A stretch of 64,000 nucleotides of DNA from Romboutsia_E sp900604535 (GCF_900604535.1 NZ_UWOT01000002.1:186001-250000); one strand, 5' to 3'; shown: positions 46,770 through 55,626, counted from the stretch's first letter. Made by a program: numbers and translations. Notes: generated by a model not told the origin, from the sequence alone.

Positions 46770-47042
46770 ATGAACAACATAGATTTAGTTTTTAAAGCAT
46801 TATCCGACCCTATTAGATTGGATATTTTAAAAATACTTTATTCTGCTGATAGTGTATGTGTTTGCGAGCTAGTTGATAAGTTTAATATATCTCAATCAAA
46901 ATTATCTTATCACTTGAAAATGCTGCTTTCAGCTAACATTATAAATAAAACATCTAGAGGGAAATGGAATTATTATTCTGTAAATAAAGATATCTTGTCA
47001 CAAATATTAACTTATGAATTAATTAAAAATTTATTTTTATAA
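46770..47042 (+). CDS. ArsR/SmtB family metal-responsive repressor
   Basis: A 90-residue winged-helix repressor. The motif SVCVCELVDKF carries the paired Cys of the alpha-3 metal site (ELCVCDL in ArsR), KFNISQSKLSYHLKML is the recognition helix and SRGKWNYYSVN is the wing. GGAGG precedes the ATG. It lies 83 nt upstream of a permease gene and has three near-identical 16-bp sites around both genes. An arsenic or antimony (or organoarsenic) ligand is likely, by analogy. Confidence 0.87.
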   Translation: MNNIDLVFKALSDPIRLDILKILYSADSVCVCELVDKFNISQSKLSYHLKMLLSANIINKTSRGKWNYYSVNKDILSQILTYELIKNLFL

Positions 47043-47053
47043 TCAGTTGCCAA

Positions 47054-47069
47054 ATCAAAAAAAATTGAT
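47054..47069. promoter_or_regulatory. ArsR operator, site 2
   Basis: ATCAAAAAAAATTGAT, between arsR and the permease gene, 56 bp before the permease ATG. One of three near-identical copies. Confidence 0.6.
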
Positions 47070-47090
47070 ATAATAACTATATAGTATTAC

Positions 47091-47106
47091 ATCGATTTTT
47101 TTTGAT
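47091..47106. promoter_or_regulatory. ArsR operator, site 3
   Basis: ATCAAAAAAAATCGAT on the minus strand, 19 bp before the permease ATG, and thus placed to block initiation or transcription. One mismatch to site 2. Confidence 0.6.
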
Positions 47107-47124
47107 GTATAATGGGAGGTTATT

Positions 47125-48129
47125 ATGAGTATTTTTAATTTTTTTACAGAACAAATACTAGGCATGAAGTGGTTATCTGATTTAATTAATTTATTTGTTG
47201 AGAATGTTCTTAATTTAAATGTTTCTAGTAGAATTGGTGGTAGTGTTCAATTTTTTATATATGATACTATAAAAATATTTATCCTTTTAGCAGTATTAAT
47301 ATTCTTTATATCATATATACAAAGTTACTTCCCACCAGAGAAAACAAAGAAAATATTAACTAAATTCAAAGGAGTAACTGGTGCTACAATTTCAGCATTA
47401 CTTGGAACTGTAACTCCATTTTGTTCCTGCTCTTCTATTCCAATATTTATAGGATTTACTAAAGCTGGGCTTCCTCTTGGTATAACATTTTCATTTTTAA
47501 TATCCTCACCAATGGTTGATTTAGCATCACTTTTACTGCTTTCTTCATTTTTTGGTATGAAAATTTCTATTTTATATGTTGTATTAGGACTTATAATTGC
47601 CATAGTTGGAGGTACTATAATCTCTAAAATTAATATGGAAAATGAGATAAAAGTTTACACTGAAGAAACTCGTGAGTTATATGATGAGTCTGAAAACTTT
47701 AATCAAAAGCAAAGACTTGATTATGCTTTAAATGATACAAAGATAATAGTAAAAAACGTCTATAAATATGTAATAATAGGTGTTGGTATAGGTGCATTAA
47801 TTCATAACTGGATACCACAAGATGTTATTTTAGCTATACTTGGCTCTAATAATCCATTCTCTGTAGTTATAGCATCTGTAATAGGTATACCAATGTATGC
47901 AGATATATTTGGAACTATTCCAATGGCTGAGGCTCTGTTTATGGCAGGAGTTCCAATAGGTACTGTACTTGCATTTATGATGAGTGTTACAGCTTTATCT
48001 CTTCCATCAATTATAATGTTAGCTAAAGTTGTTAAACCAAAGTTGCTTACTATTTTTGTTATTATTGTTACTGTTGGTATAATGATAACTGGATATTTAT
48101 TTAATTACTTTGGATTATATTTAATGTAG
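47125..48129 (+). CDS. ArsP-like permease (DUF318)
   Basis: A 334-residue membrane protein with about eight helices. GTVTPFCSCSSIPIFIGFTK is the CxC-containing motif of the permease (ArsP) family; ASVIGIPMYADIFGTIPM is its second-half counterpart. ArsP exports trivalent organoarsenicals through these cysteines. With the ArsR gene directly upstream, control by metal or organoarsenic is expected. GGGAGG precedes the ATG. Confidence 0.85.
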   Translation: MSIFNFFTEQILGMKWLSDLINLFVENVLNLNVSSRIGGSVQFFIYDTIKIFILLAVLIFFISYIQSYFPPEKTKKILTKFKGVTGATISALLGTVTPFCSCSSIPIFIGFTKAGLPLGITFSFLISSPMVDLASLLLLSSFFGMKISILYVVLGLIIAIVGGTIISKINMENEIKVYTEETRELYDESENFNQKQRLDYALNDTKIIVKNVYKYVIIGVGIGALIHNWIPQDVILAILGSNNPFSVVIASVIGIPMYADIFGTIPMAEALFMAGVPIGTVLAFMMSVTALSLPSIIMLAKVVKPKLLTIFVIIVTVGIMITGYLFNYFGLYLM

Positions 48130-48160
48130 TATAAAATAAAACTTTATTAGATAAATAAAA

Positions 48161-48189
48161 AAAGTCCAACAAATTATTTGTCGGACTTT
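48161..48189 (+). terminator. Terminator after the permease gene
   Basis: AAAGTCC and GGACTTT with an inner ACAAAT/ATTTGT pairing; a decayed sequence copy occurs near 32090. Confidence 0.75.
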
Positions 48190-48275
48190 AATTCGTAATA
48201 TATTATAGCATATATTTATACACTATATACCAATATATGGTATTATTTAACTGAACATAATTAGGAGGCATTTGA

Positions 48276-48593
48276 ATGGATTTTTTTATAAACCTAGGAA
48301 TTTTAGGTATATCATTAATAATGTTAGGTAAAGTAACAATTAAGGGAAATACATATACACAAGAACTTAGTAATTTTAAAATATTAGATAATATTGTGAA
48401 TTATATGGAATCTGAAGGATTAGCAAAAATCAATTTAAAATATGGAAAACAACTACTGATTACTGGTATAATTGGAACTTTATTTTATAACACATTAGGC
48501 TTATTGATGGTTTTTGTAATGGTTTTAGTTCTTAGCCTATATATTATAAATGTATTTATTAGTGGATATAAGTTTTACATTAACATAAGATAA
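48276..48593 (+). CDS. Small membrane protein, 105 aa
   Basis: It has an N-terminal hydrophobic stretch (INLGILGISLIMLGKVTI), a charged middle and two more hydrophobic stretches (QLLITGIIGTLFYNTLGLLM and FVMVLVLSLYIINVFI). AGGAGG lies before the ATG. It is 45 nt upstream of a DUF2812 gene and probably co-transcribed. No known family recognised. Confidence 0.6.
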   Translation: MDFFINLGILGISLIMLGKVTIKGNTYTQELSNFKILDNIVNYMESEGLAKINLKYGKQLLITGIIGTLFYNTLGLLMVFVMVLVLSLYIINVFISGYKFYINIR

Positions 48594-48638
48594 TATTTAT
48601 GATTTTAAAATGGATATATAATTTCAGGGGGAGACAAA

Positions 48639-49792
48639 ATGTTAATAGGCAAAAACAAACTAAAAAAGCACAATTCATTTGATGTTCTAGATGCAGATCT
48701 TTTAGAAAACTATTTAAGTGAAATGGCACTTAAAGGTTGGATGATAAGTGATATAAGTATAAGAAATTTAACTTTTGAAAGAATTGATCCGAAAGTAGTA
48801 AATTTCTTTGTAGATATTACAAAAAAGAATTTAGTAGGAAACAATAGTGTACAAGCCTTAGAATATACAAAATCATGCCAAGAAAAAAATTTAGAACTTA
48901 TCTGTGGAAATGAAAAGTTTCAAATATTTATAAATAACTCAGATAATAAAAACTTAGATAGACAAAAACTAAATTTTATAAACGTATTTAAAGAATACTT
49001 TTATATGATATTTACATTTTTTATTATTATACTAAATATTTATTTAATTAGCACAAAGCAAAATGGGCTTATAATAATAACAGACAATCGTATGCTGATA
49101 TTATTATTTTTATTTATACTAGCTATATTTATTAATATAAGCATATTTATTTTAAAATTAAAAAAATATAATGCTATAGTTAAAAATAAGGATTTAAATT
49201 TTGATATTTGGGATAACTTTAAGAAGAAAAGTTTTTATACAAAATTATTAAGTAATACAGGTACTTTAGCAATTATTATGACTATATTTTTATAGTTGGT
49301 ATTAATGGTAGCGAAAAGCTTGTTTCAAATAAAGATATACCATTATCTTTAGAAGATTTTAATGAGGATATTTCAGGAAACAGACAAGTTTATAAATCGA
49401 AGTCTTCATCACCTTTTGGAAAATATTATACATATTCTGATTATGCCTTTGTAGAAAGTAAAAAAATACATTATGATAATACAAGTAAGGGATATTATGA
49501 GGAGTATATTGAAAAATCTAAGGGCTATGTTGCTTATTCAGTAATTGAAAGTAAGTATGATAAAGTATTAGAAATGGCTTTACAGTCTATTTTATCAGAA
49601 TATGATAGATATGGATTTAGTTATAAATATGATAAAAATGATACAAAGGACTGGGGAGCAAAGTCAGTTTATACTGTCATTGATACAAACGAAAAGGTAA
49701 TAGTTTATGATAATGTGATTATTACTATTAATATAGATGATTTTGATATTAACAACTATATAGACTTAGTCAAAGAAAAACTTATAATTTAA
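48639..49792 (+). pseudogene. DUF2812 membrane protein, one frameshift
   Basis: The ATG at 48639 after GGGGGAG opens KHNSFDVLDADLLENYLSEM and KGWMISDISI, typical of DUF2812, followed by two membrane helices. The frame ends at 49295. Adding one T to the T-run near 49285-49290 continues FIVGINGSEKLVSNKDIPLS through to SVYTVIDTNEKVIVYDNVII and a stop at 49792, giving about 383 residues. Single homopolymer lesion, so a read error is possible. It faces a convergent DUF1648-GntR pair, as does its remnant at 26723. DUF2812 proteins usually travel with a PadR-type regulator, which is not present here. Confidence 0.75.
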
Positions 49793-49829
49793 AAGGAACA
49801 TACATATATAGTTGAAATCAGGAGGAAAA

Positions 49830-49922
49830 ATGATTATAAAGGTTGTATTCAACTGTGAAAATGACTTTGATTATATATATTGCCCAGAAAATATTAATAT
49901 TGCAAAAAACACATCTGTTTAA
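49830..49922 (+). CDS. Very small ORF, 30 aa, possibly truncated
   Basis: ATG at 49830, four bases after AGGAGG; it encodes MIIKVVFNCENDFDYIYCPE and ends at a TAA inside the left part of the terminator hairpin. The strong ribosome binding site suggests translation, but the end overlapping the terminator suggests that the natural 3' end has been lost. Confidence 0.45.
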   Translation: MIIKVVFNCENDFDYIYCPENINIAKNTSV

Positions 49923-49938
49923 ATAGATGTGTTTTTTT
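49904..49938 (+). terminator. Terminator at the end of the DUF2812 unit
   Basis: AAAAAACACATCT (49904-49916) and AGATGTGTTTTTT (49925-49937) form a perfect 13-bp stem that would work in both directions. Confidence 0.85.
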
Positions 49939-49945
49939 CAACCCA

Positions 49946-51049
49946 TTACATATTAAATGTTATAAATAGTACAACTATTATTAGTATAAAAGGAGAGAAG
50001 AATACCACTTTTCCTTTAACACTTCCTATATTAACAGTCCAACCTACACCAAATCTTTTTTGAACAAATAACGATGGATCATTAGGATTATTATATATAC
50101 TTCCAAATATCCAATTATCATCATTATCATCTACAGAATAAACAGCAGTCTTATACTTACTTGGAGACTTATAATATAAGTATGTTTGATAAATAGAAGA
50201 TACAACTAATAATAAAGTACTAGCCAACACTATATAAGTATTTAGACTACTAGCATTAACTGTAGCAATTAATATATTGATAAATAAAACTTGCATTGAA
50301 ATATTTAGTATAAAGAAAGTAACTGCAATTTTATTTAAATAATTTAAATGAGCTTTTTTACTTTCATCAATATTATCAGAGCTTAGTTTGGCTCTAGTTT
50401 TTAAAGAATTTACAGAACTAATATATATTATTATTCCGATTCCAATACTCATAAATATAATACCAAAAACACTAAAAAATGATTTTTGTGAAAAAGCATC
50501 TGGATCACCACTAAATCCCCAGTGAGTAGGTATAACATCAGGCATTGAATTATATTGAGTAGCTACATATATGGCAACTAATATAGTAATTATAAATGGA
50601 GCTAAAAATAAAATAGAGTATTTTTTTATAATTCTATTTTTCTCATTAATGAAATCAGTGTCTAATATAACTTTAGTTTTTTCTAATTCTAAATCACTTA
50701 TTTCTAAAGATAAATCTTGTTTTAAAGCTTTTACTTTATTATGGATATATATAAATACAATAAATTGATATATACAAAATCCTAATATTGGAACAATAGA
50801 AGATGATATATAAGCTTTAAATACATAAATGCTCACTAATGTAATTACTTCAAAAGCAATAAAACCTATAGTAAGAAGTAACTTAAATTTTTTATCTAAA
50901 TCTCTAAATTCTTTTTTTGTAAAGTAATCACTATTTAAGCTAACTCCATAAAATTGTCTTTTACCACTTAATGCTTGAGTAAAATACATCATCACATAAA
51001 CAAATAACAACATTGGAACATTTATTAAAACAGCTAAAGTACTATTCAT
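49946..51049 (-). CDS. DUF1648 domain membrane protein
   Basis: A 367-residue membrane protein with about seven helices. DUF1648 shows as YVATQYNSMPDVIPTHWGFSGDPD with the PTHW motif; a C-terminal DUF5808-like part includes WIFGSIYNNPNDPSLFVQKR. Such proteins often pair with a YtrA-type GntR gene, which here overlaps its start by 8 nt. The cytosolic C-terminal motif GIGWTVN (GVGWTVN here) is conserved with the decayed paralogue. Function unknown; likely a cell-envelope stress or export component. Confidence 0.85.
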   Translation of the reverse strand: MNSTLAVLINVPMLLFVYVMMYFTQALSGKRQFYGVSLNSDYFTKKEFRDLDKKFKLLLTIGFIAFEVITLVSIYVFKAYISSSIVPILGFCIYQFIVFIYIHNKVKALKQDLSLEISDLELEKTKVILDTDFINEKNRIIKKYSILFLAPFIITILVAIYVATQYNSMPDVIPTHWGFSGDPDAFSQKSFFSVFGIIFMSIGIGIIIYISSVNSLKTRAKLSSDNIDESKKAHLNYLNKIAVTFFILNISMQVLFINILIATVNASSLNTYIVLASTLLLVVSSIYQTYLYYKSPSKYKTAVYSVDDNDDNWIFGSIYNNPNDPSLFVQKRFGVGWTVNIGSVKGKVVFFSPFILIIVVLFITFNM

Positions 51050-51431
51050 AATCTTTCACCCCATATTTATCAAATAATTTATTACTATAGTCTATAAATT
51101 CATCCCTAGACATACCTAAAAGATAACTCTGTGCAGTTAAAAGCTCTAATGTAGATTTGATTTTTTCAACATTCTCATCTTTTTTCTCTAAAGGAAGATT
51201 ATTTACTATAGCACCTTTTCTTCTATCGATATTTATATAGCCTTCATCTTTAAGCAAGTTATATGACTTATTTACAGTGTGGAGATTAACTCCTACTTCT
51301 TCGGCCATATTCCTAACTGATGGTAATGATTCATTTATTTTTAAATCACCTGTTGCAATAGATTTTATAATTTGTTCCTTAATTTGTGTGTATATAGGAA
51401 TATCACTGTTAAAATCTAAGTTTAATATCAT
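51042..51431 (-). CDS. GntR family regulator, YtrA-like
   Basis: A 129-residue regulator made of a GntR winged helix (IYTQIKEQIIKSIATGDLKI, SLPSVRNMAEEVGVNLHTVN, GYINIDRRKGAIVN) and a short helical tail (ELLTAQSYLLGMSRDEFIDY), the YtrA subfamily design. GAGGTGATAAA precedes the ATG. It overlaps the DUF1648 gene and is preceded by a perfect 13-bp inverted repeat, fitting autoregulation of the two-gene operon. A near-identical but truncated copy lies at 27883-28271. Confidence 0.9.
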   Translation of the reverse strand: MILNLDFNSDIPIYTQIKEQIIKSIATGDLKINESLPSVRNMAEEVGVNLHTVNKSYNLLKDEGYINIDRRKGAIVNNLPLEKKDENVEKIKSTLELLTAQSYLLGMSRDEFIDYSNKLFDKYGVKDYE

Positions 51432-51454
51432 TTTATCACCTCTATATTAAATAA

Positions 51455-51487
51455 TATATTTGTTATATATATAATATAACAAATATA
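51455..51487. promoter_or_regulatory. GntR operator, copy B
   Basis: TATATTTGTTATA (51455-51467) and TATAACAAATATA (51475-51487) are exact inverted repeats of 13 bp with a 7-nt spacer, 24 bp before the gntR start. AT-rich palindromes of this kind are typical for YtrA-type regulators. Confidence 0.7.
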
Positions 51488-51605
51488 TGAAGTATTGCAA
51501 GTAAATTAATGATTATTTTAAATAATTGGTATATAAATACATAATGCAAATAATAGTAATCGTAAGTTTAATAAAAAAGGAAAAAAGTTACCGATAAGTA
51601 TAAAA

Positions 51606-51758
51606 AGTTCTGATGATTTTTCAATATTATTATATGATAAGTAGGAGAAATCACTTATACCATATATTAAGCTTAATAATTCAATAGATGATTTTGAAGT
51701 TATTGAGAAAATACCTATAGAAAGTGATAAAGAATATGAAATTATTAAAGAGGGCTAA
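51606..51758 (+). pseudogene. Fragment of a PAS/GAF sensor kinase
   Basis: The frame reads SSDDFSILLYDK, stop, EKSLIPYIKLNNSIDDFEV and IEKIPIESDKEYEIIKEG, matching the GAF-like region of the intact kinase at 28508 (GLSILLYDKDEKSLIPYIKL, DKIPIRNDEEY). Only about 51 codons remain. Its position beyond gntR is the same as that of the intact kinase beyond the decayed gntR. Confidence 0.8.
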
Positions 51759-51778
51759 CAATAGCCCTCTTTAATAAT
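51741..51778. terminator. Perfect 16-bp hairpin
   Basis: ATTATTAAAGAGGGCT (51741-51756) and AGCCCTCTTTAATAAT (51763-51778) are exact inverted repeats with a 6-nt loop. It probably ends transcripts from either side. Confidence 0.75.
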
Positions 51779-51831
51779 ACTTTAATACATAATATATTAA
51801 TATTACAAACTTGCTTATAGGAATAATAAAC

Positions 51832-51999
51832 TTATTTATTATTTAAGTATTTTTTTAAAGCACATATTAATAAGTACATAATGTATATAACTAATATCTT
51901 GATTGTAAGATTAATAGCCATATTTAATAATTGCATAATACTAATTAAAATTAAATTAAAATCAAATCCCATATTTGTTGTTTCTTCTATAAGACTCAT
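51832..51999 (-). CDS. Small hydrophobic protein, 55 aa
   Basis: Starts MSLIEETTNMGFDFNLILIS with AAGGGG 7 nt before the ATG at 51999. One long hydrophobic stretch (about residues 15-47) ends in a basic tail (KKYLNNK). The layout suits a small membrane protein, perhaps like type I toxins or small membrane regulators, but no antisense RNA is obvious. A perfect 16-bp hairpin lies just downstream and would terminate it. Confidence 0.5.
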   Translation of the reverse strand: MSLIEETTNMGFDFNLILISIMQLLNMAINLTIKILVIYIMYLLICALKKYLNNK

Positions 52000-52085
52000 A
52001 AAATACCCCTTATTTATAAAATTTTAATTAATATTATATTATACTATTATACAATATTTAACAATTACGAATAATATAACAAATT

Positions 52086-52139
52086 AAATAACTACATTTT
52101 AGAATGTAAAATATTGAAACTACTAAAATATGGTTATTT
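52086..52139. repeat. Dispersed hairpin repeat, copy 3
   Basis: AAATAACTACATTTTAG (52086-52102) pairs with CTAAAATATGGTTATTT (52123-52139) with wobbles. The loop (AATATTGAAACTA) resembles those of the copies at 15951 and 35088. Confidence 0.55.
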
Positions 52140-52160
52140 TTATTATATTATTTTATTTTA

Positions 52161-52566
52161 TTATTTTATTATATCAAACCCATTAAGAATAATTTTTCCC
52201 ACAATAACAGAAATTTCCACAGGACTTTCTTTTAAGCTATTTTTAAGCCAAGCGTCAATAATGCCAATAGAACCTGAAACTACAAAATTATAAAAATATT
52301 CAAATTTATCAATTTTATTTGTATTAAATAAAACCATCCAATGATTAAAATATTCTCTAATTGACTTAACAATTCATTTTCCAACTGTTCAGCCATATCA
52401 TAAATATCCTTATAGTGAAGATAAAAAGTTCCTCTATTCAAGTCAACTTTATCACATAATTTTTTTACAGTTATATCTTTAATACTTTTTTCTAGTAATA
52501 AAGCTGTAAAGCCATCCTAAAGTTGTTTTCTTGTTTTTTTATTCTACGATCTATTTTCTTTTCCAT
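52161..52566 (-). pseudogene. TetR/AcrR family regulator, decayed
   Basis: ATG at 52566 after AAAGGAG opens MEKKIDRRIKK; the frame then breaks. Corrected, it reads TRKQL, stop, DGFTALLLEKSIKDITVKKL, CDKVDLNRGTFYLHYKDIYD (typical TetR HTH) and, in a further frame, VVSGSIGIIDAWLKNSLKES and IILNGFDIIK as the C-terminal TetR_C-like part. At least three lesions. It is divergent from the decayed MMPL gene, as in common TetR-MMPL pairs. Confidence 0.8.
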
Positions 52567-52633
52567 AAATCTCCTTTCAAAAATAAACAGATTTCAAAAA
52601 AATGTTTATTAAAATACGGTTTGTTATTTTGGT

Positions 52634-52647
52634 GTTCATATATGAAC
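52634..52647. promoter_or_regulatory. Palindrome between decayed TetR and MMPL genes
   Basis: GTTCATATATGAAC is a perfect 14-bp palindrome in the divergent intergenic region, the likely former TetR operator. A second inverted repeat, AATAAAC/GTTTATT, lies at 52582-52610. Confidence 0.5.
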
Positions 52648-52660
52648 ATAAGTATTATTA

Positions 52661-53499
52661 TTGATTATAGTCCGATTTACTATATCTGTAATAGTTTACA
52701 TGTTTTGTAGTAAACAAGTAAAGATTGACTACGATATGAATAACTACTTACCAGATGAAGCAACTTCATCAATAGCATTAGATGTTATGGATAAGGAATA
52801 TGGTACGTCCATACCAAATGCTAGAGTAATGGTATCAGATTTAAGCTTATCATAAGCAAAAGCATGAAGGAGAAATTACTGAAAATAGAGGGGGTTCAGT
52901 CAGTAACCTGGTTAGATGATGTAATTGACTTAGATACACCATTAGAAACATTGTCTAAAGAGGTAGTTGAAAATTATTATAAAGATAATAAGGCTTTATA
53001 TACAGTTACAATAGATGAAAATAAAAGAATTAAAACAGTAAATGAGATTAGAAATTTAATTGGAGATGAAAACTCCATGGCAGGTTCTGCAGTAAATACA
53101 GCAATAGCAACACAAGCTACAACTAAAGAAGTAAGTAAAATAATATTATTTATTATTCAACTATGTTTAGCAATACTGATGTTGACATTAACATCATGGT
53201 TTGAACCAATACTACTTCTTGGGAGTATAGGTATAGCAATTAAATTAAATCAAGGTACAAATTTAATATTTGGAACAATATCCTTTGTAACAAATGCAGC
53301 AGGAAATGTACTGTAATTAGCAGTGTCTATGGACTATTCCATATTCCTTTTACACAGATTTTCTGAAATGAGATAAGAAGGATATGAACCAAAAGAAGCA
53401 ATGATTAAGGCATTAGCAAAATCTACAAGCTTTATATTATCTAGTGGACTTACTACAGTTATAGGTTTTGCAGCTTATAAAGTAGCTATTTTTATATAG
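52661..53499 (+). pseudogene. MMPL/RND family transporter remnant
   Basis: Pieces in frames read VKIDYDMNNYLPDEATSSIA, GTSIPNARVMVSDLS, stop, then KLLKIEGVQSVTWLDDVIDL, TSWFEPILLLGSIGIAIKLN, FGTISFVTNAAGNVL, stop, AVSMDYSIFLLHRFSEM, stop, and SSGLTTVIGFAAYKVAIF. This is the first third of an MMPL transporter (the DYSIFLLHRF motif is typical of the first membrane bundle), with no start, four or more lesions and a truncated end. The normal length is 700-1000 residues. Confidence 0.85.
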
Positions 53500-53550
53500 G
53501 TATATTTGGTAGATATGATAAATTTTTATTAGTTTATAATAATAAGGTAT

Positions 53551-53602
53551 TTAATTAGTTGACAAGTTAACTAATTAAGCATACAATGGTTAACAAGTAA
53601 AC
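53551..53602. promoter_or_regulatory. Two MarR boxes upstream of the second marR-MATE unit
   Basis: GTTGACAAGTTAAC (53558-53571) and GTTAACAAGTAAAC (53589-53602) match at 12 of 14 bases and are 31 bp apart, about three helical turns. The first lies within a larger inverted repeat, TTAATTAGTT/AACTAATTAA. They end 21 bp before the marR ATG, so they probably cover the promoter. Confidence 0.6.
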
Positions 53603-53622
53603 TATTTTGAGGAGAAGCTGCT

Positions 53623-54033
53623 ATGGAAGAATATATAATAAAGTTTGCAACCATAATAAAAGAACTAAAAAGAAAAAATAGAAGTGTAATATCTTCGTAT
53701 AAATTATCTCCTAACGAGATAGATATACTTGTAGCATTAGATATGGAGATATATGATAAAGCCGCAGAAATTGCAGAGAGTTTTGAAATATCTAAATCTC
53801 TTGTTTGTAGATCCGTAGATTCCCTTATAAAAAAGGGATATATAGATACAAAAAAAGATGAAAAAGATAAAAGAATAACTCGTTTAATACTAAAAGAAGA
53901 TGCAAAGCCTATAGTGAAATTATTGAAGGAAAATAGAAATAAAACAACAGAAGTTATATTAAAAGGTATAGACAAAGATGAGTTAGCTATTTTCAATAAA
54001 GTATTAGATCAAATGAAAAAAAATCTTTTATAG
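53623..54033 (+). CDS. MarR family transcriptional regulator (second copy)
   Basis: A 136-residue MarR protein: YKLSPNEIDILVALDMEIYD, AESFEISKSLVCRSVDSLIK (recognition helix) and DTKKDEKDKRITRLILKEDA (wing with the DxRxxR-like pattern). TTGAGGAGAAG precedes the ATG. It is followed 56 nt later by a MATE gene on the same strand; two matching boxes in front imply autoregulation. It is only distantly similar to the MarR at 1419. Confidence 0.87.
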   Translation: MEEYIIKFATIIKELKRKNRSVISSYKLSPNEIDILVALDMEIYDKAAEIAESFEISKSLVCRSVDSLIKKGYIDTKKDEKDKRITRLILKEDAKPIVKLLKENRNKTTEVILKGIDKDELAIFNKVLDQMKKNLL

Positions 54034-54089
54034 TAAATATGAAATATTATTTATAATGTATAAAATTTAATAATTGGAGGAGGAATAAA

Positions 54090-55487
54090 ATGAGTAAAAA
54101 AAATGCTGATTTGGGGAAAGACTCCATAGGTAAACTAATGTTAAAATTATCAGCCCCAGCTATAATCGCTCAAATAGTCAATGTATTATACAACATAGTT
54201 GACAGAATATTTATAGGTAGAATGCCGAGTGGCGATTTAGCTATGGCAGGTGTAGGAGTTGCGTTTCCTATAATTTTATTAATATCTGCATTCAGTTCAT
54301 TAGTAGGTATGGGTGGAGCACCACTTGCCGCTATAAGAATGGGGCAAAAAGATAATGACGGTGCAGAAAAGATAATGGCAAATAGTTTTAGTTTATTAAT
54401 TATAATTGCAATCATACTAACAATAGTATTTACTTTATTTAAAGAGCCTATATTAATGGCATTTGGTGCAAGTGATAAAACTTTAGTATATGGTATGGAT
54501 TATATAGGTATTTATTTAATAGGAACAGTATTTGTTCAAATTGCACTTGGAATGAATGCTTATATAAATACTCAAGGTTTTGCTAAAATAGGAATGATGA
54601 CAGTAACAATAGGTGCTATTATAAATATAGTATTAGATCCAATATTTATATTTGGTTTAAATTTAGGCGTTAAAGGTGCAGCACTTGCAACATTAATATC
54701 TCAAGCAGTTTCTGCAATATGGGTACTTAAATTCTTATTTGGAAAAAATAGTATACTTAAAATAAGAAAAGAAAATTTAAAATTAGATAAAAAAATAGTA
54801 GGGTCAATAGTAGGATTAGGAATGGCGCCTTTTATAATGCAATCAACAGAAAGTCTTGTACTAATTTCACTAAATACTCAATTATCTAAGTATGGTGGAG
54901 ACTTAGCTGTTGGAGCTATGACAATTATGAGTAGTATAATGCAGATGACTATATTACCTCTTACGGGACTTACACAGGGAGCTCAGCCAATAATAAGTTA
55001 CAATTTTGGTGCGAACAATATAGATAGAGTAAAGAAGGCGTTTAAAGTATGTTTAATATCATCTTTAGTATTTACATCAGGTGCATATATATTACTTATG
55101 ACTTCATCAGAGTTTGTAGTTAAAATATTTAACAGTGATCCATCATTATTAAAGATAACATCTGACAGTATTAAAGTTTATTTCGCAGCAATATTTATAC
55201 TTGGAGCTCAAATAGCTTGCCAACAGACATTTTTAGCATTAGGTCAGGCAAAGATTTCTCTATTCTTAGCTTTACTTAGAAAGATAATATTATTAATTCC
55301 ACTAATATTTATATTACCAAACTTTACAAGTGATGGATTATTTGGTGTATTGCTAGCAGAACCAGTTGCTGATATAATAGCAGCTTTAACTACATTAATA
55401 TGTTTTGCAGTGTTTTATAAAAAGACATTATCTAAAATAAAAGAAGATAAATCTAAAATAAATAGTGAGGCTATAAAGCCAGTTTAG
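54090..55487 (+). CDS. MATE family efflux transporter (second copy)
   Basis: A complete 465-residue MATE protein with 12 helices: LSAPAIIAQIVNVLYNIVDR and RIFIGRMPSGDLAMAGVGVA at the N-terminal repeat, LTGLTQGAQPIISYNFGANN in the second half and QIACQQTFLALGQAKISLFL towards the end. The DinF/NorM-like pattern suggests cation-coupled drug export. GGAGGAGG precedes the ATG. Probably repressed by the MarR upstream. Confidence 0.92.
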   Translation: MSKKNADLGKDSIGKLMLKLSAPAIIAQIVNVLYNIVDRIFIGRMPSGDLAMAGVGVAFPIILLISAFSSLVGMGGAPLAAIRMGQKDNDGAEKIMANSFSLLIIIAIILTIVFTLFKEPILMAFGASDKTLVYGMDYIGIYLIGTVFVQIALGMNAYINTQGFAKIGMMTVTIGAIINIVLDPIFIFGLNLGVKGAALATLISQAVSAIWVLKFLFGKNSILKIRKENLKLDKKIVGSIVGLGMAPFIMQSTESLVLISLNTQLSKYGGDLAVGAMTIMSSIMQMTILPLTGLTQGAQPIISYNFGANNIDRVKKAFKVCLISSLVFTSGAYILLMTSSEFVVKIFNSDPSLLKITSDSIKVYFAAIFILGAQIACQQTFLALGQAKISLFLALLRKIILLIPLIFILPNFTSDGLFGVLLAEPVADIIAALTTLICFAVFYKKTLSKIKEDKSKINSEAIKPV

Positions 55488-55583
55488 ATTAATGGATATA
55501 TTATAAATAAACAGAAGATAAATCAATACCTCAAGTCAAATTCCTATTTACGTAGTAAATAAATTGACATAAGTAACACTAAA

Positions 55584-55626
55584 AACAGCTTTCTATAATA
55601 ATTTACTATTATCATAGAAAGCTGTT
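55584..55626. terminator. Hairpin after the MATE gene
   Basis: AACAGCTTTCTAT (55584-55596) and ATAGAAAGCTGTT (55614-55626) form a 13-bp stem with AT-rich loop, followed by AAATTTTAT. Confidence 0.65.

Noticed and set aside
49830..49922. 30-codon ORF as a type I toxin
   Set aside because: It is not hydrophobic and runs into the terminator, so it looks like a truncated gene.
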